Source of the DNA: Streptomyces sp. NRRL S-350
GTDB taxonomy: Bacteria; Actinomycetota; Actinomycetes; Streptomycetales; Streptomycetaceae
Assembly: GCF_000719705.1 (NCBI RefSeq)
Contig: NZ_JOHO01000041.1
Coordinates: 1-62,743 of the forward strand
DNA length: 62,743 nucleotides
Direction: 5' to 3'
In this document: positions 52,765 through 61,308 of the stretch, piece after piece
Position numbering within the stretch: position 1 is the first letter of the stretch
Layout of the letters: every line of letters begins with the position of its first letter
The notes under the pieces: model-generated
Database searches by the model: none
What the model saw: only the letters and a program-made list of their open reading frames with translations
What the model was told of the DNA's origin: nothing
Translations under genes and position numbers: made by a program

Positions 52765-54429
52765 TCAGGGCCGCGGCCAGCCGTCCACGAAGTCCAGCGT
52801 GCGGTGGTAGGGCCCCTCGGGTCCGGTGCTGCGGTAGTCCTCGGTGCTGCTGCCGGTCCGGACGGTGCGGTCGCCGTCGTGGCGCCGGGCGGTGGGACGC
52901 AGGGTGTGGTCGACGGTAGCGCTGCGGGTGACGTGGCCGCCGGTCGCCGCGGTGGCCTCGCGGTGGTAGCCGAGGTCCATGGCGGTGCTCTGGTCGGTGT
53001 TGCCGGCCGCGTCGTGGCTCACCTTGTAGGTGACGTCGAGCGGTTCGCCTTCGTGGACGATGACGGTGCGGTGCGGTCCGCCGCCCCAGGTGGCGGTGGT
53101 GCGGGTGAGGTCGGCGCCGTTGTGCAGGGCCACGTCGTTGCCGCTGTCGCGCAGTTGCTGGGCGGAGCGGAAGGTGAGGTCGTCGCGGACCTCGGTGGTG
53201 ATCCGGCCGTGGGAGGTCTGCACCCAGCCGCGGGCGAGGTCGTGCCGGGCGGCGGTGACCGTCCAGTCCCCGCTGCCGCCGCCGTGGTCGGCGAGTTGCG
53301 TGGCCACGGCGGCCTCGGGAGCGACCTGGTGCTCGGTGAGCTGTCCGTTGGTGCGGGCGGCGCCGTGGTCGGTCTCGGCGAAGAGGTTGACCTGGCCGGT
53401 CCAGCCGTCGTTGCTCTGCGCCTCGGTAGCGTTCACCGTGACGCCGACGGTGTGCGGGCGGCCGTCGAGCAGCAGACCGACGTACGGGGTGAGGTCGAGC
53501 CGGTAGGCGGGCAGGTCGAAGGCGAAGATGCCGGGGACGGGCCGCCAGAGCAGCGGATCCCAGCCGCCGGTGTAGATCACCGGGTACGGCCAGACCGCCC
53601 CGGCGACCCGGCCGTCGACGGTGAGCCGCAGTTCGCGGAACGGGCCTTTGCCGCAGGCGCCGAGGCCGGGGTTGGCCGCGACGAAGGCGTCCGGCGCGGA
53701 GGCGTAGGCGAACTCCTCGCAGGCTCCGCCGCCCCGGGTGTAGACCTCGGCGGTGAGGCGTTCGAGGTTCTGCGGGAAGGTGAGTTCGCGCCCGGCGGTG
53801 GAGGCGGCCTGGGTGAGCGCGAACGGCCCGGTGGTGAGCAGCCGGTCGGCGGTGCGGGCGGCCGGCCAGCGGTCGTTCGCGGTGTAGAAGGTCAGGCTCG
53901 TGCTGATCGTGAAGACGCCGGTGTAGGTGGCGTCGGTGACGTTGGCGAGGTCGAAGGAGAACTCCTGCGGGCCGGCCGTGAACAGCGGGGCGTACCGGGT
54001 GACGTCGTGCTCGACGCTCCACGCGATGCCGTCCTTGGACGGCTCCGGAGTGGAGGACAGCAGCACCTGGACGCCGCCGACGCGGACGCTGAACATCCGG
54101 TCGAACTGCCGCCCGGCGACCTGGCCGTGCACGTCCATGACCACCGCGGACCACGGCCCCGCGCAGTCGGCGGGCGGGGTGAGGGTGGCGGCGTACGGGG
54201 TGTCGGGCGGGTTGCCGTACCCGTTGCGGAACTCGCGCTCGTGCATCACCTCGACGGTGCAGGAGCGGGTGTCCGGCCGGGTGAGGGGCCTGGTGGCGGT
54301 GACCGGGTCGTGGTAGTCGGTGCCGAAGTCGGCGTGGGCGGGGCCGGCGGCGGTGAGGGTGCCGGCGAGGGAGAGGACGGCGGCGCCGAACAATCCGGCG
54401 GCGCGGCGGAGGAGCGGGCGCAGGGCCAA
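52765..54429 (-). CDS. Secreted PNGase A-like amidase
   Basis: A protein of about 554 residues with a signal peptide ending at A-G-P-A-H-A and a large domain resembling plant peptide-N-glycosidase A. Visible segments are N-P-P-D-T-P-Y, C-A-G-P-W-S-A-V-V-M-D-V-H-G, G-R-Q-F-D-R-M-F-S-V-R-V-G-G-V and W-S-V-E-H-D-V-T-R-Y. The family removes N-glycans from asparagine of glycoproteins, but bacterial members are poorly studied and the activity here is unproven. The start is uncertain. TTG at 54429 places a normal signal peptide at the N-terminus. ATG at 54507 would add 26 residues ahead of it. Confidence 0.75.
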   Translation of the reverse strand: MALRPLLRRAAGLFGAAVLSLAGTLTAAGPAHADFGTDYHDPVTATRPLTRPDTRSCTVEVMHEREFRNGYGNPPDTPYAATLTPPADCAGPWSAVVMDVHGQVAGRQFDRMFSVRVGGVQVLLSSTPEPSKDGIAWSVEHDVTRYAPLFTAGPQEFSFDLANVTDATYTGVFTISTSLTFYTANDRWPAARTADRLLTTGPFALTQAASTAGRELTFPQNLERLTAEVYTRGGGACEEFAYASAPDAFVAANPGLGACGKGPFRELRLTVDGRVAGAVWPYPVIYTGGWDPLLWRPVPGIFAFDLPAYRLDLTPYVGLLLDGRPHTVGVTVNATEAQSNDGWTGQVNLFAETDHGAARTNGQLTEHQVAPEAAVATQLADHGGGSGDWTVTAARHDLARGWVQTSHGRITTEVRDDLTFRSAQQLRDSGNDVALHNGADLTRTTATWGGGPHRTVIVHEGEPLDVTYKVSHDAAGNTDQSTAMDLGYHREATAATGGHVTRSATVDHTLRPTARRHDGDRTVRTGSSTEDYRSTGPEGPYHRTLDFVDGWPRP

Positions 54430-54538
54430 GGCGGATCCCGGGGTCGGGCGGCCCGTAGCGTCGCCGTGGGCCGGAGGGATGATCCGGCATCCTTCCGGCG
54501 GTGGCATGCCAGCGTCAAGGGTGGCGGTCGAGGCCCTG

Positions 54539-55534
54539 CTACCGCCGTTCGGCGGGCCGTTCGGCGGGCCGTTCGCCGGGCCGTTCGCCGGGCGCCGTGT
54601 CCTGCTCCGTGTCGTGCCCCTCGTGCTCCTCGTCGTGCGCTTCGAGGGCCGCCGCCTCCTGCCGGATCAGGTCGCGCAGAGCGGCCAGCCGGGGCCGCCG
54701 GTCGTCCAGCCGCCACTGCATCTCCAGTGGCAGGGTGGCCCGCCCCTCCAGCCGGACGGTGGCCACGTCCTCGGTGAGGTGGCCGGTCATCGAGCCGGGC
54801 ACGAGGGAGAAGGCCCGGTTGCGGGCGAGCAGGTAGAGCCGCGAGCCGACGATCCGCGGCGGGCTGACCAGGACCGGCGGGTCGACCCCGCGGTCCCCGC
54901 AGAGGCCGAGGACGTGGTCGTAGTAGCGGGGGTGCTGTTCGCGCGGCCACAGCAGCAGGGGCAGGTCGCGCAGTTCGGTCAGGCGCAGGGCGGCGCGGCC
55001 GGACAGCGGGTGGTCCCGGCCGATCGCGACCAGGACCGGCTCGTCGGCGATCCGCTCCAGCCGGTAGCCGTCCACCTCGTCCAGGAAGCGGCCGAGGCCG
55101 ATGTCGGCCAGTTCGGCGGCCAGGGTGGCGGACACCTGGCCGGTGTCCACGGCCTGTTCGACGGTGTCGAGCGCGGGCAGCTCCTGCTCGGCCCGGCTGA
55201 CCACGGCGGGCAGCAGCCGGTTCACCACGCTCGGCGAGGCGACGATCCGGGCCGTGCCCAGGCGGGTCTCCTCGTGCAGCCGGACCCGGGCCAGCAGTGC
55301 CTCGGCCTGGCCGAGCAGCCGCGCGCTCTCGGCGGCCATCACCTCGCCCGCGGCGGTCAGGGCGACGGAACGGCGGCTGCGGTCGAACAGCTCGACGCCT
55401 ACGGTCCGCTCCAGTCGGGCGACCTCCTGGCTGACCGTCGGCTGGGAGATGTGCAGCCGTTCGGCGGCCCGTCCGAAGTGCAGCGTCCCGGCCACCGTCA
55501 GGAAGACCTCCAGCTGACGCAAGGTGAAACCCAT
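54539..55534 (-). CDS. LysR-family transcriptional regulator
   Basis: A 331-residue regulator with the LysR N-terminal helix-turn-helix (F-L-T-V-A-G-T-L-H-F-G-R-A-A-E-R-L-H-I-S-Q-P-T-V-S region) and an effector-binding domain. The C-terminal 18 or so residues are a repeat of (G/A)-E-R-P encoded by a 12-bp DNA repeat. It is transcribed divergently from psuG, with a dyad ATAG-N8-CTAT between them at 55568-55583, so it probably controls psuG-psuK in response to pseudouridine or a related ligand. The ATG at 55534 is the natural start of the HTH. Confidence 0.88.
   Translation of the reverse strand: MGFTLRQLEVFLTVAGTLHFGRAAERLHISQPTVSQEVARLERTVGVELFDRSRRSVALTAAGEVMAAESARLLGQAEALLARVRLHEETRLGTARIVASPSVVNRLLPAVVSRAEQELPALDTVEQAVDTGQVSATLAAELADIGLGRFLDEVDGYRLERIADEPVLVAIGRDHPLSGRAALRLTELRDLPLLLWPREQHPRYYDHVLGLCGDRGVDPPVLVSPPRIVGSRLYLLARNRAFSLVPGSMTGHLTEDVATVRLEGRATLPLEMQWRLDDRRPRLAALRDLIRQEAAALEAHDEEHEGHDTEQDTAPGERPGERPAERPAERR
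54547..54594. repeat. 12-bp tandem repeat within the LysR gene end
   Basis: Four 12-bp units, two reading GTTCGGCGGGCC and two close variants, lie in the last codons of the LysR gene and encode a run of (G/A)-E-R-P in frame. Confidence 0.8.
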
Positions 55535-55567
55535 GGCCGCCAGGGTAGAGGAGGGGCGGACGAACCA

Positions 55568-55583
55568 ATAGGTGATGGTCTAT
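55568..55583. promoter_or_regulatory. Candidate LysR binding site
   Basis: ATAG-N8-CTAT (55568-55583) is the sort of dyad bound by LysR-type regulators. It lies 34 bases before the LysR start and 100 bases before psuG. Confidence 0.55.
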
Positions 55584-55682
55584 CAGTAACCCCAGTACTC
55601 ATTCTGGATCCCGATGCGAGCCGTCCATACGCTGAGATCCGCGTTGCCCCACCGCAGTGGCATCTCACAGAGAGTTCGCAAC

Positions 55683-56774
55683 ATGACCGAACTTCCGCCC
55701 AGCACCCCCGGCGGCTCCAGCACCCACGGCGCCGCCGCTGCCCCCACTGCCTCCGTCGCCCCCGCCGCCCCCGCCATCCGCGTCGCCGAAGAGGTCGCGC
55801 GGGCCCTCGCCGTCGGCCGGCCCGTGGTCGCCCTGGAATCCACCATCTTCACCCACGGCCTGCCGCGCCCCCGCAACCTCGCCGTGGCGCTGGAGGCGGA
55901 GGAACGGCTGCGGGAGGCGGGCGTCGTCCCGGCGACCATCGGTGTGCACGCCGGGATTCCCACGGTCGGCCTGAGCACCGAGCAGATCACCGAACTCTCC
56001 GCCATCGACGGCCTGGACAAGGTGAGCCTGCGCGACCTCCCGGTGGTCGCCGCGCTCGGCCGCCACGGCGGCACCACCGTCGCCGCGACCGCCTTCCTCG
56101 CCCACCGCGCCGGCATCCGGGTCTTCTCCACCGGCGGCCTCGGCGGCGTGCACTTCGGCGCCTCCGAGAGCTTCGACGAGTCGGCCGACATGACCACCCT
56201 GGCCGCCACCCCGGTCACCGTGATCAGCGCCGGCGTGAAGTCGATCCTCGACATCCGGGCCACCCTGGAGCGCTTCGAGACCTACAACATCCCGGTCATC
56301 GGCTACCGCACCCGCAAGTACCCCGGCTTCTACGTCACCGACTCCGGCCACGAGATCAACTTCAGCGTCGACTCGCCCGAGGAGGCCGCCAAGGTCATCG
56401 ACGCCCGCGACCGGCTCGACCTGCCGCAGGCCGTCCTGATCGCCAACCCGGTCGACCCGGCCAAGCAACTGCCGCCTGAGGAACTGGACAGCATCCTGGC
56501 CCGCGCCTGGGCCGAGGCCGCGCGCCAGGGCATCACCGGCAACGCCTCGACGCCGTTCCTGCTGGACCACATCCAGCGCGACACCGGCGGCCGCAGCCTG
56601 GAGGTCAACGTCGAGGTCTACCGGGGCAACGTCCGCCTCGGCGGCGAGATCGCCATCGCCCTGGCCGGGGCGGCCGGGCCGGCGGCGTCGGCCGGCTCGA
56701 CCGGGCCGGCGCCCTCGGCTGGGCCGACCAGGTCGGCTGGGGCGTCCGCCTCGGCTGCCGAGACCGGGGCCTGA
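55683..56774 (+). CDS. psuG: Pseudouridine-5'-phosphate glycosidase
   Basis: A 363-residue enzyme that splits pseudouridine 5'-phosphate to uracil and ribose-5-phosphate. The family motifs V-A-L-E-S-T-I-F-T-H-G-L-P, T-T-V-A-A-T, F-S-T-G-G-L-G-G-V-H and K-S-I-L-D are present. N- and C-terminal Ala/Pro/Ser-rich extensions of about 35 and 40 residues flank the core. psuK follows three bases after the stop. Expression is probably under the divergent LysR. Confidence 0.95.
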   Translation: MTELPPSTPGGSSTHGAAAAPTASVAPAAPAIRVAEEVARALAVGRPVVALESTIFTHGLPRPRNLAVALEAEERLREAGVVPATIGVHAGIPTVGLSTEQITELSAIDGLDKVSLRDLPVVAALGRHGGTTVAATAFLAHRAGIRVFSTGGLGGVHFGASESFDESADMTTLAATPVTVISAGVKSILDIRATLERFETYNIPVIGYRTRKYPGFYVTDSGHEINFSVDSPEEAAKVIDARDRLDLPQAVLIANPVDPAKQLPPEELDSILARAWAEAARQGITGNASTPFLLDHIQRDTGGRSLEVNVEVYRGNVRLGGEIAIALAGAAGPAASAGSTGPAPSAGPTRSAGASASAAETGA

Positions 56775-56777
56775 GCC

Positions 56778-57656
56778 GTGCTGGGGGTGCTCGGCGACCT
56801 CGTCGAGGACATCGTGGTCTGGGTCGACGGACCGCTGCGGCACGGCACCGACACCGGCGCCCGGGTCTTCCGACGGCGCGGCGGCAGTGCGGCCAACGTC
56901 GCCCGCTTCGCCGCCGGGCAGTACCCGGCCCGCTTCCTCGGCTGCGTCGGCGAGGACGCGGCCGGAGACGGCGTGGTCGCCGAACTGGGCGGTCACGGCG
57001 TCGACGTACGGGTCTCCCGGCGCGGCCGGACCGGCAGCATCGTGGTGCTGATCGACGAGGACGGCGAGCGGACCATGCTGCCCGACCGCGGTGCCGCCAC
57101 ACTGCTGGAACGCGTTCCGGACGCGTGGCTGGCCGGCCTGACCCACCTGCACGTGCCGGCCTACTCCTTCGACGGCGAGCCGGTCGGCGCCACCGCGGTG
57201 GACGCACTCGTCCGGGCCCGCCGGGCGGGCGCCACCACCTCGGTGGACGCCTCCTCCACCGGCATGCTGCAGCAGTTCGGTCGACACCGGTTCCTCACCC
57301 TGATGGCCGAGTTGACCCCGACCTTCCTGTTCGCCAACCGCTCCGAGTCAGCCTTCCTCGGCCTGCTGGTGGACGGCCTGCCCGGGCCCGAACGCGCCCG
57401 GCTGGCGGCGACCACGGTGGTCACCAAGGCTGGCGCCGAGGCCACCACCGTCGACGCGCCCGGCGAGGACCCGTTCACGGTGCCGGTGCCGCCGGTGGCG
57501 CAGGTGCGCGACCTCACCGGGGCCGGGGACGCCTTCGCGGCGGGGTTCCTGGCCGGATTCCTGGAGACCGGCGACCTGCGGCTGGCGGCCGGGCTCGGGC
57601 ACCGCAGCGCGTCCCGGGTGCTGGCCTCGCCGGGGGCGTCCTGCGGCGAGGCATGA
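56778..57656 (+). CDS. psuK: PfkB-family kinase, probable pseudouridine kinase
   Basis: A 292-residue PfkB kinase. The G-G-S-A-A-N-V-A motif is near residue 36, F-A-N-R-S-E near 185 and the catalytic T-G-A-G-D-A-F near 250. It lies three bases after psuG in one operon, the usual partner for phosphorylating pseudouridine before PsuG cleavage. The GTG start is directly preceded by the psuG stop, so translational coupling is likely. The substrate is by context. Confidence 0.88.
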   Translation: MLGVLGDLVEDIVVWVDGPLRHGTDTGARVFRRRGGSAANVARFAAGQYPARFLGCVGEDAAGDGVVAELGGHGVDVRVSRRGRTGSIVVLIDEDGERTMLPDRGAATLLERVPDAWLAGLTHLHVPAYSFDGEPVGATAVDALVRARRAGATTSVDASSTGMLQQFGRHRFLTLMAELTPTFLFANRSESAFLGLLVDGLPGPERARLAATTVVTKAGAEATTVDAPGEDPFTVPVPPVAQVRDLTGAGDAFAAGFLAGFLETGDLRLAAGLGHRSASRVLASPGASCGEA

Positions 57657-57792
57657 CGGCCGTGCCCGGGCCGGCCGTGCCCAGGCGGCCGCCCGGGTCG
57701 GCCGCCCGGGTCGGTGCGAGTGCGTCGGTGCGAGTGCACCGACGGGAGTGCAGCGGCGGGAGTGTGGGTGTGAGTGCACCGGTGCAAACGCG

Positions 57793-59520
57793 TCAGCGCA
57801 GCGCGTCCTTGCGGAGGAACCGCTTCAGCCGTTGCCACGTCCAGGTGTTGACCACGTCCTCGGCGGTGAGCCAGCCGCGCTGCGCCGTGCCGATGCCGAA
57901 TCGCGGGTAGGCCAGGTGGGGGGTGGCGTGGGCGTCGCTGTCGATGCTGAAGCGGACGCCGTGGCGCTTGGCCCGCAGGATGTCCTCGTCGCGCAGGTCG
58001 AGCCGCTGCGGTGAGCTGTTGACCTCGATGGCGGTGCCGGTGCGTGCGGCGGCCTCGAACACCGCGTCCAGGTCGACGTCGATCGGGCCGCGGCTGCCGA
58101 TCCGTCGGGTGGTGAGGTGGCCGATGACGTGCACGTACGGGTTCTCGCAGGCGCGGATCAGGCGGCGGGTCTGGGCGGCGCGGTCGAGCGTGAAGTTCGA
58201 GTGCACGGAGGCCACGCAGACGTCGAAGCCGGCCAGGAACTCGGGCGGCCAGTCCACCCCGCCGTCCGGGTCGATGTTCAGCTCGGTGCCGTGCAGCAGG
58301 CGCAACTTCTTGTGGCGATCGGCGAGTTGGCGCAGTCGATCGCGCTGGGCGAGGATCTTCTCGTCGGTCATCCGCTGCATCACCAGGTTCGGGGCGTGGT
58401 CGGTGACGGCGAAGTAGGAGTAGCCGCGGGCGGCCGCGGTGTCGATCATCTCCTCCAGGGTGGCCAGCCCGTCGGTCAGGTCGGTGTGCGTGTGCAGGTC
58501 CCCGCGCAGGTCGGACTCCTGGACGAGATCCGGGAGTTCACCGTTCAGCGCCGCCTCGATCTCGCCCCGGTCCTCGCGCAGCGGCGGCGGGATCCACGGC
58601 AGGCCGAGCGCCGCGTACACCTCGTCCTCGGTCTGCGAGACCACCTTGGCGCCACCGTCCACCTCGAACAGCCCGTACTCGGAGAGCTTCAGGCCGGCCC
58701 GGACCGCCCGCGTGCGCAGCTTGATGTTGTGCGCCTTCGATCCGGTGAAGTAGACCAGTGCCGCGCCCCAGTCCTCCTCCGGCACGACCCGAAGGTCCAC
58801 CTGGATACCCCGGGTGGTGCGCACCGAGGTCTTGGTCGATCCGCTGGCGATCACGTCGGCCACGTACGGGAGTTCGGTGAGCGCGGCCATCAGGGGGGCG
58901 GAGTCCTCGGCGGTCGCGAGCACGTCGATGTCGCCCACCGTCTCGCGCATCCGGCGCAGCGAACCCGCGTACGCGCAGCGGGTGCAGCCGGGGACGGCGG
59001 AGAGCGCGGCGACCAACTGCTCGGCCAGCTCGGTCGCGGCGTCCAGCAGCGTGCGGCCGCCGGACTGCCGCATCAGCTCGATGCCGTGCAGGATCTTCTC
59101 GCCGCTGCGTTCGCCGAAGCCCGCCACACCGGACAGCTTCTCGGCGCGGACCGCCTCGGCGAGCTCCTCCACGGAGGCGATGCCGAGGTCGCGGTAGAGG
59201 GCGAGGGCGCGCTTGGGACCGACGCTGGGGACCGCCATGATCTCCCGGACACCCGCCGGGATCTTGGCGCGCAGGGCGTCCAAGGCGGTGATCTTCCCGG
59301 TGGAGACGTACTCCGCGATCTTCTCGGCGGTGGACTTGCCGACACCGGGGATCTGCTGCAGGCCCTTGACGTCCAGGCCGGCCAGGTCCTCGGGGTGGCC
59401 GCCGACCGCGCGGGCGGACTTCTCGTAGGCGCGGGCCCGGAAGGCGTCCCCGCCGGTGATGCTGATCAGATCGGCGTACTCCTGGAGCAGCTCACTGACT
59501 TGGTCGTTGAGCCTGGGCAT
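57793..59520 (-). CDS. polX: PolX-type DNA polymerase/3'-5' exonuclease
   Basis: A 575-residue protein. The N-terminal helix-hairpin-helix region (L-Q-Q-I-P-G-V-G-K-S-T-A-E-K-I) is followed by a nucleotidyltransferase domain with Y-A-G-S-L-R-R-M-R-E-T-V-G-D-I-D. The C-terminal PHP domain has the metal histidines of D-L-H-T-H-T-D-L and S-V-H-S-N-F. Family X polymerases with PHP exonuclease act in base excision repair and gap filling. ATG at 59520 starts the conserved N-terminus. It is monocistronic. Confidence 0.92.
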   Translation of the reverse strand: MPRLNDQVSELLQEYADLISITGGDAFRARAYEKSARAVGGHPEDLAGLDVKGLQQIPGVGKSTAEKIAEYVSTGKITALDALRAKIPAGVREIMAVPSVGPKRALALYRDLGIASVEELAEAVRAEKLSGVAGFGERSGEKILHGIELMRQSGGRTLLDAATELAEQLVAALSAVPGCTRCAYAGSLRRMRETVGDIDVLATAEDSAPLMAALTELPYVADVIASGSTKTSVRTTRGIQVDLRVVPEEDWGAALVYFTGSKAHNIKLRTRAVRAGLKLSEYGLFEVDGGAKVVSQTEDEVYAALGLPWIPPPLREDRGEIEAALNGELPDLVQESDLRGDLHTHTDLTDGLATLEEMIDTAAARGYSYFAVTDHAPNLVMQRMTDEKILAQRDRLRQLADRHKKLRLLHGTELNIDPDGGVDWPPEFLAGFDVCVASVHSNFTLDRAAQTRRLIRACENPYVHVIGHLTTRRIGSRGPIDVDLDAVFEAAARTGTAIEVNSSPQRLDLRDEDILRAKRHGVRFSIDSDAHATPHLAYPRFGIGTAQRGWLTAEDVVNTWTWQRLKRFLRKDALR

Positions 59521-59654
59521 GGGGCAAGTCTAGGTTCGGCGGGGCGGGTTCGCCGGGCGGGAGCGGGGCCGCGGTCCGTCGGGGGCGCGGCCGCGGCCCG
59601 CGGGGGCGTGGCCGCGTTCCGCCGGAGGTTCGCCACCGTCTCCTCGGGGCGTCG

Positions 59655-60428
59655 TCAGTCGTAGGCGATGGTCAGCAGCAGGACCACGGTCAGTCCGCCG
59701 CCGGGGGTGGGCTCGACCGCGAGCCGACCGCCCGCCGCCAGCACCAGGCTGTGCAGGGCCGGCCCGACCGGGCCGTCGGCCCGCACGCCCGCGAGCAACC
59801 CCGCACGCGCCTCGGGCAGCTCGGAGCCGCCCCGGTCGGCGATCCGGATCTCCACCCGGCCGCCGCTCCGCCCGCCGTACCGGCCGCTGTCCCGCCCGCC
59901 GTTCCGACCGCCGAGCCGTGCGAAGTCCAGTCCCGCCGCCGCGCTCCGTCCGGGCGGCCGCCGCGTGGGCGCGCCACCCGCCACCTCGGCGTGCACCAGC
60001 ACCCGGCCGCCCAGCGGGCTGCGCCGGATCGCGTGATCGACCAGCCCGGCGACGGCCGCCTCCAGCCGTCGGGCATCCCCGGCCACCACCGGCAAGCCGG
60101 GCGCCACCAGGACCGTGACCGCCCCCGCGCGACCACCGCCGCGCACCACCCGGCGGACCACGTCGGCCACCTGGACGTGCCGGGCCATCGGCTCACACCC
60201 GGCCTGCCGACCGGTCCAGCGCAGCCGCTCCAGCTCCGTGCGGGTGAGCACCCTCGGGGCTGCCATGGTGCCGGACTGGAGCGGCCCGAGGCCGTCCTCG
60301 GACCCGACGGCTACCAGCCCGCCCGCGCGCCCGGACCCGCTCCGGCGGCCGGCGCCGCTCACGGCGCCGATCGCGCCCAGCGCCCGGGCTCCCGACGCGA
60401 CGTAGCCCCAGAGCCTCCCGCGTGCCAT
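59655..60428 (-). CDS. Orphan histidine-kinase-type ATPase domain protein
   Basis: A 257-residue protein. An N-terminal Gly/Ala-rich region is followed, after about residue 60, by a Bergerat-fold ATPase with a degenerate pattern: the N-box-like L-E-A-A-V-A-G-L-V-D-H-A-I-R-R-S, the G1-like I-A-D-R-G-G, and the G2-like A-A-G-G-R-L-A-V-E-P-T-P-G-G-G. The usual N-box Asn is replaced by Asp. There is no phosphoacceptor dimerisation helix and no membrane segment. A role as an anti-sigma factor or a decayed kinase is possible. ATG at 60428 has AGGGGC upstream. It is divergent from the ArsR operon. Confidence 0.65.
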   Translation of the reverse strand: MARGRLWGYVASGARALGAIGAVSGAGRRSGSGRAGGLVAVGSEDGLGPLQSGTMAAPRVLTRTELERLRWTGRQAGCEPMARHVQVADVVRRVVRGGGRAGAVTVLVAPGLPVVAGDARRLEAAVAGLVDHAIRRSPLGGRVLVHAEVAGGAPTRRPPGRSAAAGLDFARLGGRNGGRDSGRYGGRSGGRVEIRIADRGGSELPEARAGLLAGVRADGPVGPALHSLVLAAGGRLAVEPTPGGGLTVVLLLTIAYD

Positions 60429-60640
60429 CGTCCTGCCCCTCGTGCCTCACCGGCGGCCGTCATGGGTGCGCGGCCGACCGCGGCCGACCGTTTCCCGGGC
60501 CCTCCTGACAGCCTGCGCCTCGGCCGCCCGGGTGACAATCCCGCTCCGGGGCACGAACCGCTCCCGGGCCCCCATCGAGCGGCCGGCCGGGCACCCCCCG
60601 ATCGGCGGGGCCGGACGTGGTGAACCGCAAAGATCTCTTC

Positions 60641-60681
60641 GCAAAAAAGGCTTTGCAAAGGTTTTTTTGCAGTCCTATGCT
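60641..60681 (+). promoter_or_regulatory. ArsR operator and leaderless promoter
   Basis: A dyad of 30 bases (60641-60670) has arms GCAAAAAAGG and GTTTTTTTGC around a perfect inner palindrome CTTTGCAAAG (60651-60660). TTGCAA at 60653-60658 in the inner palindrome serves as the -35, with TATGCT at 60676-60681 as the -10 (17 bases apart). The ATG at 60688 follows six bases later. Confidence 0.7.
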
Positions 60682-60687
60682 CCTGCC

Positions 60688-61308
60688 ATGACCGACGACG
60701 ACGGCGGCTGGAAGCACAGCGACGACCCGCACATCGCCCTCACCGCCAAGGGCATGCGGGCGATGGCGCACCCCGTGCGCATGCAGCTGATCGGGCTGCT
60801 GCGCAAACACGGCCCGTCCACGGCGACGAGGCTCGCCGAGCGGCTGGGTCTCAACTCCGGAGCCACCAGCTACCACCTGCGCCAGCTCGCCGCCGCGGGC
60901 TTCGTCGAGGAGGACAGTGAGCGCGGCAACGCCCGCGAGCGCTGGTGGCGCTCGGCCCACCGGGCCACCGTCTGGACGGGCGACGACCTGGCCGACGAGG
61001 AACTGGAGACGGCCACCGGCTTCCTGCGGTCCGTGCTGGCCGCGCACACCCTCACGGCGCAGCGCGCACTGGACGCCTTCGAGACCACACCGAGGGAATG
61101 GCGCAAGGCGACGGACCTCAGCGACACGCTGCTCCAGCTCACACCCGCCGAGGCCGAGCGGCTGGCCGGCGAACTGGCCGCCGTGGTCGGGCGCTACCGC
61201 CGGGTGGACCCGGAGGGAGGGGCTCCGGCGGGGACCGAGCAGGTCTCCGTGGTCCTCCACGTGCTGCCGGACCTGCAGAACATCGACGCCGAAGGGGGGC
61301 CCGCATGA
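60688..61308 (+). CDS. ArsR-family transcriptional regulator
   Basis: A 206-residue regulator. The winged helix (residues about 15-90) contains A-M-A-H-P-V-R-M-Q-L-I-G-L-L and L-N-S-G-A-T-S-Y-H-L-R-Q-L. It lacks the cysteine metal motif of classic ArsR/SmtB, so it probably senses a drug or other ligand. The C-terminal part is helical. Its promoter contains a strong dyad and it appears leaderless. The ATGA overlap with the following MFS gene shows co-translation, so it should repress its own operon. Confidence 0.88.
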   Translation: MTDDDGGWKHSDDPHIALTAKGMRAMAHPVRMQLIGLLRKHGPSTATRLAERLGLNSGATSYHLRQLAAAGFVEEDSERGNARERWWRSAHRATVWTGDDLADEELETATGFLRSVLAAHTLTAQRALDAFETTPREWRKATDLSDTLLQLTPAEAERLAGELAAVVGRYRRVDPEGGAPAGTEQVSVVLHVLPDLQNIDAEGGPA

